The notes under the pieces are model-generated. The model saw only the letters and a list, made by a program, of their open reading frames with translations, ran no database searches and was not told where the DNA came from. This document shows, in pieces, positions 17,039-25,356 of a DNA stretch of 51,200 bases; position 1 is the stretch's first letter, and every line of letters starts with the position of its first letter. The stretch spans positions 1 to 51,200 of the forward strand of contig JAKPBN010000487.1 in the NCBI GenBank assembly GCA_029778945.1, read 5' to 3'. This DNA comes from Spirochaetota bacterium. Its GTDB lineage: Bacteria > Spirochaetota > Spirochaetia > Treponematales > Rectinemataceae. Made by a program: the position numbers and the translations under genes.

Positions 17039-18351
17039 GCGAAACAACCAATGCAAAAGAAATGTCCCCTCGTGGCGGCTTTGATCCCCGGGACTTTGGG
17101 GCTGCCGCGGACGGGGTCCACCGGGACGGGGCGGCCATCCAGGCTGCCCTGGACGCCGCGGGCCGGGCCGGGGGAGGCCTCGTGGTCCTCGCAGGCGGGA
17201 CCTTCCTTTCCGCGGCCCTCGTGATGCATAGCGGGGTGGAGCTCCGGGTCGAGCGGGGGGCGAGGCTCCTGGCCAGCGAGGACGCCGCCGACTACCCCCT
17301 CGTGGAGGCCCGCTGGGAGGGCTCGACCCGGACTGTCCATGCGTCCTTCATCTCGGGCCGGAACCTGCGGAACCTTGCCCTCTCCGGCGGCGGGACGATC
17401 GATGGCCGGGGCGGGGTCTGGTGGAGGGCCTTCAGGGAAGGCCGCCTCGCGGCCCCCCGGCCCCGGCTCATCTCGTTTGAGGACTGCGAGGATGTGGTTG
17501 TCCAGGACTTGCTCCTCCTGGACTCTCCCTCATGGACCCTCAACCCCGTGCGCTGCCGGGGGGTCGTGGCCCGGGGCGTCCGGATCCGCAACCCGCCGAA
17601 CTCCCCCAACACCGACGGGATCAACCCCGACTCCTGCCAGTCCGTCCTGATCGAGGGCTGCCGGATCAGCTCCGGGGACGACTGCATCACCCTCAAGTCG
17701 GGCAGCGAGGCCGAGGCCCCCGAGCTCAGGGCCCCCTGCCGGGACATCGTGATCGCCAACTGCATCCTCGAGGCCGGCCATGGCGGCCTTGTCGTGGGCA
17801 GCGAGATGTCCGGTGGAGTCTCCCGGGTTGTCGTGTCCAACTGTGTCTTCCGGGGGACGGACCGGGGCATCCGCGTCAAGTCTCGGCGGGGGAGGGGAGG
17901 CCTCGTCGAGGACCTCCGCCTCTCGAACCTGGTGATGGAAGGAGTCGCGGTCCCCTTGGCCATCAACCTGCGCTACCACTGCGGGGCCAAGGGCGATCCC
18001 CTCGTGGCCGACCGGGGGCCACGGCCCCAGGGGCCCGGGACCCCCAGGGTCAGGGGGATCAGCATCGAGGGCCTCACCGCCCGGGGGGCCACTACGGCGG
18101 CGGCCTGGATCGAGGGCCTCCCGGAATCGCCTATCCTGGACCTGGCCTTGAGGGATTGCTTTTTTGGGCTGGCCCCCGGCTCCGCCCTGGGCCCTGCCGC
18201 CGTGCCCGAGATGGCCGATGGCCTCGAGGCCATCGCCGGGGCGGGCTTCCTGGCCAGGCATGTGCGGGGACTTGGGCTTTCCGGGGTGAGGGTCGAGGGC
18301 CAGGCCGGTCCGGCCTTTGGCCTCGAGGCCTGCGACCTAGGCGGCTCTTGA
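17035..18351 (+). CDS. GH28 polygalacturonase-type hydrolase
   Basis: A 438-residue right-handed beta-helix hydrolase. All four GH28 active-site motifs are present: PNTDGINPDS (Asp194), SSGDDCITLKSG (Asp215/216), GHGGLVVGSEMSGG (His249) and RGIRVKS (Arg278-Lys282). The N-terminal FDPRDFGAAADGVHRDGAAI is the usual pectinase entry. Without a signal peptide it should be cytoplasmic, where it would cleave galacturonic acid from imported oligogalacturonides or rhamnogalacturonan fragments together with the GH105 enzyme. It is the last gene of the operon and ends three bases before the convergent YbeD-like gene. Confidence 0.92.
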   Translation: MSETTNAKEMSPRGGFDPRDFGAAADGVHRDGAAIQAALDAAGRAGGGLVVLAGGTFLSAALVMHSGVELRVERGARLLASEDAADYPLVEARWEGSTRTVHASFISGRNLRNLALSGGGTIDGRGGVWWRAFREGRLAAPRPRLISFEDCEDVVVQDLLLLDSPSWTLNPVRCRGVVARGVRIRNPPNSPNTDGINPDSCQSVLIEGCRISSGDDCITLKSGSEAEAPELRAPCRDIVIANCILEAGHGGLVVGSEMSGGVSRVVVSNCVFRGTDRGIRVKSRRGRGGLVEDLRLSNLVMEGVAVPLAINLRYHCGAKGDPLVADRGPRPQGPGTPRVRGISIEGLTARGATTAAAWIEGLPESPILDLALRDCFFGLAPGSALGPAAVPEMADGLEAIAGAGFLARHVRGLGLSGVRVEGQAGPAFGLEACDLGGS

Positions 18352-18354
18352 GGC

Positions 18355-18636
18355 CTAGAGGGCGGTCTTGATGTAGGGGAGCTTGCCTATGGCCTCGTAG
18401 GTGGCGTACATCTGCTTTTTCGAGGAGAAGGTGAGGCGGGAGCCGAAGCGGCCATACTTGGCTCCGGGCTTGGCCACCCCCTGCATCAGGCTGCAGGGCA
18501 CCTCGAGGCGGGCATAGATGGCCTCGAGGTCTTCCTGGATCGTCCCGCCCTGGTCGAGGACATAGATGACCCGGAGGTCAAAGGTCACCGGAAATTCTAT
18601 CTGCGCCCCCTCGAGGGCGGCCGTGATATCGTCCAT
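18355..18636 (-). CDS. Small conserved protein, YbeD/DUF493-like
   Basis: A 93-residue cytoplasmic protein. The pattern FPVTFDLRVIYVLD at residues 15-28, a central Cys-Ser, and a C-terminal FSSKKQMYATYEAIGKLPYI resemble the ACT-like fold of DUF493/YbeD. Family assignment is by pattern only. It is divergent from the aminopeptidase gene, with a gap of about 110 bases. Role unknown; a regulatory ACT-like protein is possible. Confidence 0.6.
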   Translation of the reverse strand: MDDITAALEGAQIEFPVTFDLRVIYVLDQGGTIQEDLEAIYARLEVPCSLMQGVAKPGAKYGRFGSRLTFSSKKQMYATYEAIGKLPYIKTAL

Positions 18637-18747
18637 AGAGCCAATGATGCCACGCCGGGGCCCGGCATGTCGAGACAGGCCTTGCGCCGGAGTCCCCCTT
18701 TCGGGCTAACTATGTCCTGCCCCCCCGAGGGGCCTAAAGGAGAGATG

Positions 18748-19863
18748 ATGATCGACTCCCGCCTTAGAAAGCTTGCCTCCATCCTTGTGAATTTCTCCAC
18801 GAAGGTTCGTCCCGGCGAAAAGGTCCTTATCCAGGACAACAATGTGGAAGCCCCCTTTGTCCAGGCCCTCGTCGAGGCTGTCCACGACGCGGGGGGCCTG
18901 CCCTTTGTGACCCTCCGGGACCGGGCCATCGACCGGGCCCTCTTTGGCCGGGCCACCGAGGAGCAGATGCGCATCCAGGCCAAGTTCGAGCGGGACCGGA
19001 TGGCCGAGATGGACGTCTACATCGGCTTCACCTCGCTGCGGAACGCCTCGGCCTGGTCCGACATGCCCGGGGACAAGCTCGATCTCTACAACCGCCATGT
19101 CTGGAAGACCGTCCATATCGAGACCCGCCTCCCCGGGACCCGCTGGGTGGTCTTCCGCTATCCCTCCCCGGCCTTCGCCCAGCAGGCCTCGATGAGCGAG
19201 GAGGCCTTTGAGGACTGGTACTTCGATGTCTGCACCATGGACTACGGCAGGATGTCCAAGGCCATGGATCCCCTGGTGGACCTCATGGCGAGGACCGACC
19301 GGGTCCGCCTGGTCTCCCCGGGGACCGACCTGTCCTTCTCCATCAAGGGCCTGCCCCCGATCAAGTGCGACGGGACGATGAACATCCCCGACGGCGAGGT
19401 CTACACCGCCCCGGTCAAGGACTCGGTCGAGGGCGTCATTGCCTACAACACCCCCTCGGAGAAGGATGGCTTCTGCTTTACGGACATCCGCTTCGAGTTC
19501 AAGGGCGGCCGGATCGTCAAGGCCACGGCCAACGACACGGCCCGGATCAACCGGGGCCTCGACATCGACGCGGGCGCCCGCTTTGTGGGCGAGTTCGCCA
19601 TCGGGGTCAATCCCTTTATCACCAAGCCCATGAAGGAGACCCTCTTCGACGAGAAGATCGCCGGCTCCATCCACTTTACCCCGGGCAACTCCTATGACGA
19701 CTGCGACAACGGCAACCACTCGGCCCTCCACTGGGACATTGTCCTCATCCAGACCCCCGAATGGGGGGGTGGGGAGATCTGGTTCGATGGCCGGCTTGTG
19801 CGCAAGGACGGCCGCTTTGTCGTGCCCGAGCTCGAGGGCCTGAATCCGGAGAATCTCAGTTAG
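18748..19863 (+). CDS. M29 family aminopeptidase
   Basis: A 371-residue metallo-aminopeptidase (AmpS/AmpT family), which removes N-terminal residues from peptides in the cytoplasm. Co-catalytic metal ligands are all visible: Glu in NIPDGEVYTAP, Glu in VGEFAIGVNPFI, His in AGSIHFTPGNSY, plus the Tyr there, and His-Asp in ALHWDIVLI. The N-terminal LASILVNFSTKVRPGEKVLI is typical. The second of two adjacent ATGs was chosen because AAAGGAGAG then lies five bases upstream; a longer frame has no ribosome binding site. It stands alone and is followed by a strong hairpin. Confidence 0.92.
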   Translation: MIDSRLRKLASILVNFSTKVRPGEKVLIQDNNVEAPFVQALVEAVHDAGGLPFVTLRDRAIDRALFGRATEEQMRIQAKFERDRMAEMDVYIGFTSLRNASAWSDMPGDKLDLYNRHVWKTVHIETRLPGTRWVVFRYPSPAFAQQASMSEEAFEDWYFDVCTMDYGRMSKAMDPLVDLMARTDRVRLVSPGTDLSFSIKGLPPIKCDGTMNIPDGEVYTAPVKDSVEGVIAYNTPSEKDGFCFTDIRFEFKGGRIVKATANDTARINRGLDIDAGARFVGEFAIGVNPFITKPMKETLFDEKIAGSIHFTPGNSYDDCDNGNHSALHWDIVLIQTPEWGGGEIWFDGRLVRKDGRFVVPELEGLNPENLS

Positions 19864-19870
19864 GCGAAAC

Positions 19871-19894
19871 AGGGCAGGCGGGCCCGCCTGCCCT
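19871..19894 (+). terminator. Perfect 24-base palindrome after the aminopeptidase
   Basis: AGGGCAGGCGGG and its exact complement form a 12-bp perfect palindrome eight bases after the aminopeptidase stop. A T-rich stretch (CCCTTTTGCC) follows about ten bases later, not immediately. It is probably a transcription terminator for the aminopeptidase gene. Confidence 0.6.
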
Positions 19895-19911
19895 ATATCA
19901 GCCCTTTTGCC

Positions 19912-19940
19912 TTGACAGGACAGCTCCTGGGACTTAGCGT
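19912..19940 (+). promoter_or_regulatory. Candidate sigma-70 promoter of the first chemoreceptor gene
   Basis: TTGACA, 17 bases, then TAGCGT. The -35 is perfect, while the -10 keeps only its first two and last consensus bases. It lies 70 bases before the ATG. No sigma-28 type motif was found. Confidence 0.4.
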
Positions 19941-20009
19941 CTAGGTCACCGCTAGAGGCCCGCTCCAGTCTGGGTCGGCGGGCGGCATAAACCCAGGAGG
20001 TGATTCCGG

Positions 20010-21821
20010 ATGGCCTCGCGCTTTGGTGTCCGCTCGCGCCTTATGTCCACATATTTTGCCATCGCCCTTATCTGCGCCCTCGTGGGCGGGGGGGGGATCT
20101 ACTATGTGGACCAGCTCTCAAGGAGCCTGCGCTCCACCCTCAAGGAGACCCTCGCCCCCTTGAGCCGGCTTTTTTCCCTCAACGGCGACCTCCTCCTCCT
20201 CCAGCCCGTGGTCAGGGACCTGGGGGACCTCCGGGATGTCTCCTCCGGGCTCTGGGATTTCCAGACCAAGCTTTCCCTCGTCGACCAGGACCTGGCCGCG
20301 ATCCTTGAAAAGAGCGCTCCGGGCCGCTTCCGGGACGGGGCCAAGGGTTTCGAGGCCGCCTGGGCGGCCTACCGGGCCGACGCGGCCCTGCTCGAGGCCG
20401 CGGCCAAGGCCGGGGACAGACCGGCAGCCCAAGCCGCCATGACCAAGCTTATAGGGACCACGGGGGCAGCCGCCCGGGACGTGATGGCGACGATGGTCGT
20501 CGACTTTGTGGCCCAGGGGAATAGCCTGGCCACCAAGGCGGCCCAGACGGCCCGGATAGCCGAGCTTCAGCTCCTCGGCCTTGTCATCCTGTCCATCCTC
20601 GTGTCCGTCCTCCTCTCCCTGCGTGTCTCCTCGTCCTTTTCCCGTCCCCTCGAGGCCGCCGCCCGGGCCGCCGCCCAGATAGCCGAGGGCAATCTCCTCG
20701 TCTCCCTGGGCTCGGCCGACCTGGAGAGGAAGGATGAGTTCGGCGACCTGGCCCGGGCCCTCTCCGGCATGGCAGCGCACCTGGCCTCCCGGATGCGGGA
20801 CATCAGGACCGAGGTCGGGGAGCTTGCGGTGGTGGGCTCGACCCTCATGGAGGCCATGGGCCGGGCCGACGGCTCGCTCCGGGAGGTCCAGGCCACGGCC
20901 GAGGGGGTGGAGCGCCACGTCCTGGACCAGAGCGCCGGGGTCGAGGAGACGGCGGCGACGGTCCGCTCCATGAGCCAGACGGTCGAGGGCCTGGACAGGG
21001 AGATCGAGCGCCAGGCCGAGGGAGTCTCGGCCTCCTCGGCCTCCATCGAGGAGATGGTGGGCAACATCCGGTCTGTGGCCGCGGCGATCGAGCGCCTGGG
21101 CGAGAGCTTCAGCGAGCTCATGAAGGCCTCCGAGGAGGGCCGGCTCAAGCTCGATGGGGTGACCACCGTGGTCGGGGAGATCTCGGCCCAGTCGGAGAAG
21201 CTAAGGGAGGCCAACGCGGTGGTGGCGGGCATCGCGTCCAAGACCAACCTCCTGGCGATGAACGCGGCGATCGAGGCGGCCCACGCCGGGGACGCGGGCC
21301 AGGGCTTCGCGGTGGTGGCCGACGAGATCCGGGGCCTGGCGGAGAGCGCCACCCGCCAGTCGAAGGAGATCTCCAAGGACATCGGGGGGATCCGCAAGTC
21401 CATAGAGACGGCGGTCTCCAGCTCGGAGATAGCCCGCAGGGCCTTTGGCCAGGTGGTCGACCTCCTGGGCCTCGTGGGGGCCCTGGAGCGGGAGATCACG
21501 GGCTCCCTGGAGGAGCAGAAGGAAGGCTCCCGCCAAGCCTTGGAGGGTCTGGCGGCGATCAACGAGGTGACGGCCAAGGTCAGGTCGGGCTCGGCGGAGC
21601 TCCGGGAGGGCTCCAAGGCCATCGGCATCGAGATGGGCCAGCTTGAGCTTGCGACCCAGGCCTTGAGGGAGGCCGCCGGGGAGATCACCCGGGGCGTGGC
21701 CTCCATCTCCGAGGCCTCGGGCCTTGTGGGCAGCCTCTCCGAAAGGAATGGCCAGGCTATTGCCGCCGTCGAGGGTATGGTGTCAGGATATAGCCTGGAC
21801 GAAGCGCCCGGCCGCGCCTAA
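20010..21821 (+). CDS. Methyl-accepting chemotaxis protein 1
   Basis: A 603-residue transmembrane chemoreceptor. TM1 at about 12-33, a four-helix-bundle-like periplasmic domain at 34-180, TM2 at 186-206, HAMP at about 207-262, then a long coiled-coil signalling domain. The hairpin tip is [20 protein letters not shown] (409-428), followed by [19 protein letters not shown], the CheA/CheW contact. There is no C-terminal CheR pentapeptide. The ribosome binding site AGGAGGTGAT is a near-perfect anti-16S match. A G9 run at 20088-20096 lies inside the TM1 codons (VGGGGIYYV). It is clearly paralogous to the next gene. Confidence 0.95.
   Translation: MASRFGVRSRLMSTYFAIALICALVGGGGIYYVDQLSRSLRSTLKETLAPLSRLFSLNGDLLLLQPVVRDLGDLRDVSSGLWDFQTKLSLVDQDLAAILEKSAPGRFRDGAKGFEAAWAAYRADAALLEAAAKAGDRPAAQAAMTKLIGTTGAAARDVMATMVVDFVAQGNSLATKAAQTARIAELQLLGLVILSILVSVLLSLRVSSSFSRPLEAAARAAAQIAEGNLLVSLGSADLERKDEFGDLARALSGMAAHLASRMRDIRTEVGELAVVGSTLMEAMGRADGSLREVQATAEGVERHVLDQSAGVEETAATVRSMSQTVEGLDREIERQAEGVSASSASIEEMVGNIRSVAAAIERLGESFSELMKASEEGRLKLDGVTTVVGEISAQSEKLREANAVVAGIASKTNLLAMNAAIEAAHAGDAGQGFAVVADEIRGLAESATRQSKEISKDIGGIRKSIETAVSSSEIARRAFGQVVDLLGLVGALEREITGSLEEQKEGSRQALEGLAAINEVTAKVRSGSAELREGSKAIGIEMGQLELATQALREAAGEITRGVASISEASGLVGSLSERNGQAIAAVEGMVSGYSLDEAPGRA
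20088..20096 (+). repeat. Poly-G (G9) tract inside the chemoreceptor 1 gene
   Basis: Nine consecutive G residues encode Gly-Gly-Gly near codon 27. It is the longest G run noticed in the window. Gain or loss of one base would truncate the receptor within its first membrane segment. Confidence 0.9.
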
Positions 21822-21854
21822 GGGAGGCGGGCGCGCCCAACGGAGGTTGGAGCT

Positions 21855-23693
21855 ATGGCTAGGCGGATCGGGGTCTTTAAGCGCCTCCTTGCGGCATTCG
21901 TCGGCGTGGCTGTCCTGGGGGCCGCGGCGGGCCTTTCCGGGGCCTTTTATCTTGCCCGGCTATCCTCCCTCATGGCGAGCATGTACGGGGAGACGACAGC
22001 CCCCCTGGCCCGCCTGTTTTCCCTCTACAAGGACGTCATCGAGCTTAAGCCCCTGGTCGAAGGCCTGGGGGCCTCCCGGGACCTGGAGAACAACCTGGCC
22101 CTGGCCCAAAAGCGCCTGGATCGCATCGATGACACCCTGGCCGGACTCCTCGAGGAAAGCCCCCCCGGGCCCTTCACGGACTACCTGACCATCTTCAAGG
22201 GCCACTGGCTTCCCTACAAGTCCGGGATAGCCGAGCTTGGGGGCCTGGCCAAGGCAGGAAGGGCCCCCGAGGCCGAGGCCGCGAAGGACGCCCTCGTCGT
22301 CGGGCCCGGGGCGGGGGTCTCGGACACCCTGGCCCCCATGCTCACCAGCTTTGTGGGCCGCGGCACGAGCCTGGCCGCAGAGGCCAGGCAAACCCTCCAG
22401 CTTTCCCTCCTCGTGGTGTCGGTCCTGGTGGCGGCCTCCTTCCTCCTCTCCCTGGGCCTGGCCTTCCTGATGGGCTCCCGCTTTGTCCGTCCCCTCCGGG
22501 CCGCCGGGGAGGCCGCGGCCAGCATCACCCGGGGCCAGCTCTCCATCGACCTGGGCAAGGACCTCCTGGCCAGGAGGGACGAGTACGGCGAGCTATGTAG
22601 GGCCCTCGAGGGGATGTCCAAGGCCCTTTCGGGCCAGCTTAGCGCGATAGGCGACTCCGTCGTCGAGCTGTCCGGGGTGGGCCGGGCCCTCCAGGCCAAT
22701 ACCCTCACGGTGGACCGGGCCATCGACGAGGTGGTGGCCGTGGTGGACGCCATGGGCCGGGATGTCCAGAGCCAGGGGGCCGGGGTCGAGGAGACCGCCG
22801 CGACCCTGAGGTCCATGGACCAGACCATCGAGGCCCTGGACCGGGAGATCGAGAAGCAGGCCCAGAGCGTGAGCTCCTCCTCGGCCTCGGTGGAGGAGAT
22901 GGTGGGCAACATCTCCTCCGTGGCCGAGGGCATTGGCCAGCTTGGCGCCCGGGTCGGCGAGCTCCAGGGCGCCTCCGAGGAGGGCAGCCAGAGGCTCGAC
23001 GGGGTCATCCGCCTTGTCACCGAGATCGCGGCCCAGTCCGAGCGGCTCCGGTCGGCCAACGCGGCTGTGGCGAGCATCGCGGCCAAGACCAACCTCCTGG
23101 CGATGAACGCCGCGATCGAGGCGGCCCATGCCGGCGAGGCCGGCCAGGGCTTTGCCGTCGTGGCCGACGAGATCCGGGGCCTCGCGGCCAGCGCGGCCAG
23201 GCAGTCCAAGGAGATAGCCAGTGACATAGGGGGAGTCCGGAAGTCCATCGAGGAGGCCGTGGCCTCCTCGGAGACGGCCCGCCAGGCCTTCGCCTCGGTG
23301 ACCTCCCTCCTGGCCCTTGTGGGCAATCTCGAGAGCGAGATCAACTCCAGCCTCGGGGAGCAGCGCGAGGGCTCCCGCCTGGCCCTGGAGGGCCTGGCCC
23401 AGATCAAGGACATCACGGCGGCCGTGCGCTCGGGCTCCCGGGAGCTCCGGGAGGGCTCGGGGGCGATCATCATCGAGATGGGCGAGCTGGAGAAGGCCAC
23501 CCAGGGCCTGAGGGAGGCGGCCAAGAACATCGGCTCCAGCGTCGGCTCCATCGCCCAGGCGACCAAGGACCTGGCCCTCCTGTCCACCCGGACCGGGGAG
23601 GCCATAGGAACCGTGGAGGGCCAGCTGGCCTGCTACGGCCTGGGCCAGAAATGCAAGGACGGGGACCAGGACCTCGCCAAGGAAGGCTCCTGA
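21855..23693 (+). CDS. Methyl-accepting chemotaxis protein 2
   Basis: A 612-residue chemoreceptor, tandem paralogue of the preceding gene with a 33-base gap and its own GGAGG site. TM1 lies at about 10-34, the periplasmic helical domain at 35-180, TM2 at 183-206, then HAMP and signalling domain. The tip [20 protein letters not shown] is near residues 409-428. The two periplasmic domains share ETxAPLxRLFSL near residue 46-57 but differ elsewhere, while the cytoplasmic halves are highly alike. This suggests duplication followed by divergence of ligand specificity. The C-terminus (DQDLAKEGS) has no CheR-tethering pentapeptide. Confidence 0.95.
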   Translation: MARRIGVFKRLLAAFVGVAVLGAAAGLSGAFYLARLSSLMASMYGETTAPLARLFSLYKDVIELKPLVEGLGASRDLENNLALAQKRLDRIDDTLAGLLEESPPGPFTDYLTIFKGHWLPYKSGIAELGGLAKAGRAPEAEAAKDALVVGPGAGVSDTLAPMLTSFVGRGTSLAAEARQTLQLSLLVVSVLVAASFLLSLGLAFLMGSRFVRPLRAAGEAAASITRGQLSIDLGKDLLARRDEYGELCRALEGMSKALSGQLSAIGDSVVELSGVGRALQANTLTVDRAIDEVVAVVDAMGRDVQSQGAGVEETAATLRSMDQTIEALDREIEKQAQSVSSSSASVEEMVGNISSVAEGIGQLGARVGELQGASEEGSQRLDGVIRLVTEIAAQSERLRSANAAVASIAAKTNLLAMNAAIEAAHAGEAGQGFAVVADEIRGLAASAARQSKEIASDIGGVRKSIEEAVASSETARQAFASVTSLLALVGNLESEINSSLGEQREGSRLALEGLAQIKDITAAVRSGSRELREGSGAIIIEMGELEKATQGLREAAKNIGSSVGSIAQATKDLALLSTRTGEAIGTVEGQLACYGLGQKCKDGDQDLAKEGS

Positions 23694-23729
23694 CCCCTCT
23701 TTTCCTGGCTACGTTGGTCGGCCGGGGTT

Positions 23730-23759
23730 TTGAGTTAAATCTGACAAAAAAACTAGTGT
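23730..23759 (+). promoter_or_regulatory. Candidate promoter of the split lipoprotein gene
   Basis: TTGAGT, 18 bases including an A7 run, then TAGTGT, located 52 bases upstream of the lipoprotein ATG. It is a moderate match to sigma-70. Confidence 0.35.
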
Positions 23760-23811
23760 AATGTCCTCGCCGGTGGTATTTTTGCCACAAACGCATTTTG
23801 GGAGGACATAC

Positions 23812-24280
23812 ATGGCACGTTCCAGGTTTTTCGTTTTGGGCCTGATCTCCGTTTTTTGCCTGGTGTTCCTGACCGCTTGTGATCTTTTTTTTCCCCAAGG
23901 GCGACGGGGCAACCAATACTGTCAGCGGTACTATCACCGAGGCCTATTATTCCATAAGCGGCCCGCTCACGATTACGATCTCCGATGGCGCTAAAACTTA
24001 TTCCACCCAGGCAAATCTCTCGGGCTCCATTGGGGCGGATAGCGCCGACTATTCGATTTCGGGCCTGCCCACGGGGACTTATACCGTGACGGTAAGCTTT
24101 ACCTGCAACTCTTACAGCTCGGGGGTGAGCTATTCCGTGGATGGGATTGCCCAGACCTCACCGGCCATCACTGCCGCCTCCGCATCGGGGGGATCGCCCT
24201 ATGATGTCACCGTAAGCATCGAGGGCCTCGGCATAAGCGCCACCGAGACCCTCGATATCGACTTAGGCAGCCTCGGCTAG
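23812..24280 (+). pseudogene. Lipoprotein gene split by a frameshift at a T8 tract (possibly phase-variable)
   Basis: An ATG preceded by GGGAGGACATAC begins a lipoprotein signal peptide (FFVLGLISVFCLVFLTAC; lipobox LTAC). Two codons after the Cys lies TTTTTTTTCCCC. With eight T the frame continues out of register and ends at 23994. With seven T the signal sequence would run directly into the long frame ending at 24280, giving ...CDLFFPKGDGATNTVSG. That second part (about 130 residues) is a Ser/Thr/Gly-rich beta-sandwich-like region (SGLPTGTYTVTVSF; GGSPYDVTVSIEGLGI). So the intact product would be a surface or periplasmic lipoprotein of about 150 residues. Explanations are a sequencing error, a genuine mutation, slipped-strand phase variation, or transcriptional slippage. 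Function unknown. Confidence 0.75.
23885..23892 (+). repeat. T8 homopolymer at the lipoprotein frameshift
   Basis: Eight T followed by four C directly after the lipobox codons. A change of minus one (or plus two) restores the full lipoprotein reading frame. Confidence 0.85.
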
Positions 24281-25206
24281 GCCTGGGTCGACCTCACAAT
24301 TCCTCCCTCCACCCCGACGACGTTGACGGCAATCGGGGTATCCAGGCCGGCCAGGGACCTCGCCTCGGTGACGAGCTTGAGGAGGCCTGAGCAGCAGGGG
24401 ACTTCCATGATAGCCACCTCGACCCGGGAGGCCACGGCGATGAGGCGGGCGAGCTTTTCCACATAGCCCGTCCGGTCATCGAGCTTGGGGCAGGCGATCA
24501 CGAGGCTCCGGCCGGAGAGGAGGCTGGGGTGGAAGGAGCCGAGGGCAAAGGCCGTGCAGTCCGCCGCCACGAGGAGGCTTGCCCCCCGGTACTGGGGCGC
24601 TCCGGGGTTGGCCAGGTGGAGCTGGATGGGCCAGTGGCCCAGGGCCGAGGACTGGTCGGTCGCGCCGGGATTGGGCCGGGAGGCTTGGGCCTCGGCCCGG
24701 GACAGGCCCGGGCCAGCCATGGTCCGGACAGCCTCCACCGAGGCGGCCCGGGCATTGAAGCGCCGGGAGGCCGAGCCGGGACAGCCCCCGCCATGGCATT
24801 CCGAGGCCGCCGCGCCGGGGGCCGTTGCGGCAGGAGCGCCTAGGGCGGCCTTGCGGGGATCTTCGAGACCCCGGGCCGCGAGCCAGGCCAGGGCCTGGGA
24901 CTCAAAGAGATCCTGGCCGTGGTGGGCCAGGTGCTCGAGGTGGGCGGCGATCACCGAAGGCCCAAGGCGGGACATGCCCTCCATGACCTTGGCCTCATCA
25001 TAGGCCTCGGCCTCGCGCTTGGTGACCGTGATGGCTCCCCGGGGGCATTCGCCCAGGCAGGCCCCCAGGCCGTCGCAGAGGCTTTCCCCCACCAGCCTGG
25101 CCTTGCCCTCGATTATCTGGAGGGCGCCCTCGGGGCAGCCCGTGGCGCAGGCTCCGCAGCCGTCGCACTTGTCCTCATCGATCTCTATGATTTCCCGGAG
25201 CGCCAT
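24277..25206 (-). CDS. 4Fe-4S ferredoxin-domain protein
   Basis: A 309-residue cytoplasmic protein. Residues 1-70 form a bacterial ferredoxin domain. The first cluster motif is complete (CDGCGACATGCP). The second reads CDGLGACLGECP, with one of the four usual Cys replaced by Leu, so it may hold a three-ligand or labile cluster. The middle region is Ala-rich with ECHGGGCPGS. The C-terminal domain has HWPIQLHLANPGAP, LLVAADCTAFALGSFHPSLL, VIACPKLDD and MEVPCCSGL, offering more Cys ligands. Its ATG is preceded by GAGGAGGGG. The stop codon shares a CTAG with the convergent lipoprotein gene. A redox or electron-transfer role is likely; exact partner unknown. Confidence 0.82.
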   Translation of the reverse strand: MALREIIEIDEDKCDGCGACATGCPEGALQIIEGKARLVGESLCDGLGACLGECPRGAITVTKREAEAYDEAKVMEGMSRLGPSVIAAHLEHLAHHGQDLFESQALAWLAARGLEDPRKAALGAPAATAPGAAASECHGGGCPGSASRRFNARAASVEAVRTMAGPGLSRAEAQASRPNPGATDQSSALGHWPIQLHLANPGAPQYRGASLLVAADCTAFALGSFHPSLLSGRSLVIACPKLDDRTGYVEKLARLIAVASRVEVAIMEVPCCSGLLKLVTEARSLAGLDTPIAVNVVGVEGGIVRSTQA

Positions 25207-25240
25207 GGTGCCCCTCCTCGTCGTGGTTTTGTAGGATTTT

Positions 25241-25257
25241 GCCCTGGCAGGCAGGGC
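25241..25257. promoter_or_regulatory. Inverted repeat in divergent promoter region
   Basis: GCCCTG-GCAGG-CAGGGC sits 35 bases upstream of the Fe-S gene start and about 100 bases upstream of the divergent exported-protein gene. It could be an operator. On the plus strand TTGGTG-N18-TACTCT, about 30 bases before the ATG at 25357, is a possible promoter for the latter. Confidence 0.3.
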
Positions 25258-25356
25258 CGGGTCTGTAACGGATGCTACGGATTTTCCCGGTTTCCTCCCG
25301 GCCCCGGGCTTGGTGGAAGGGGCTTTTCCAGTGTACTCTAGGCCAGAGGGAGAGCC

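Noticed and set aside
18667-18744. Longer N-terminus for the M29 aminopeptidase
   Set aside because: The extension has no ribosome binding site and is unlike the family; AAAGGAGAG supports the internal ATG.
22214-23605. Long minus-strand frame opposite chemoreceptor 2
   Set aside because: Ser/Arg/Ala-rich shadow of a receptor coding region; no ribosome binding site or recognisable motif.
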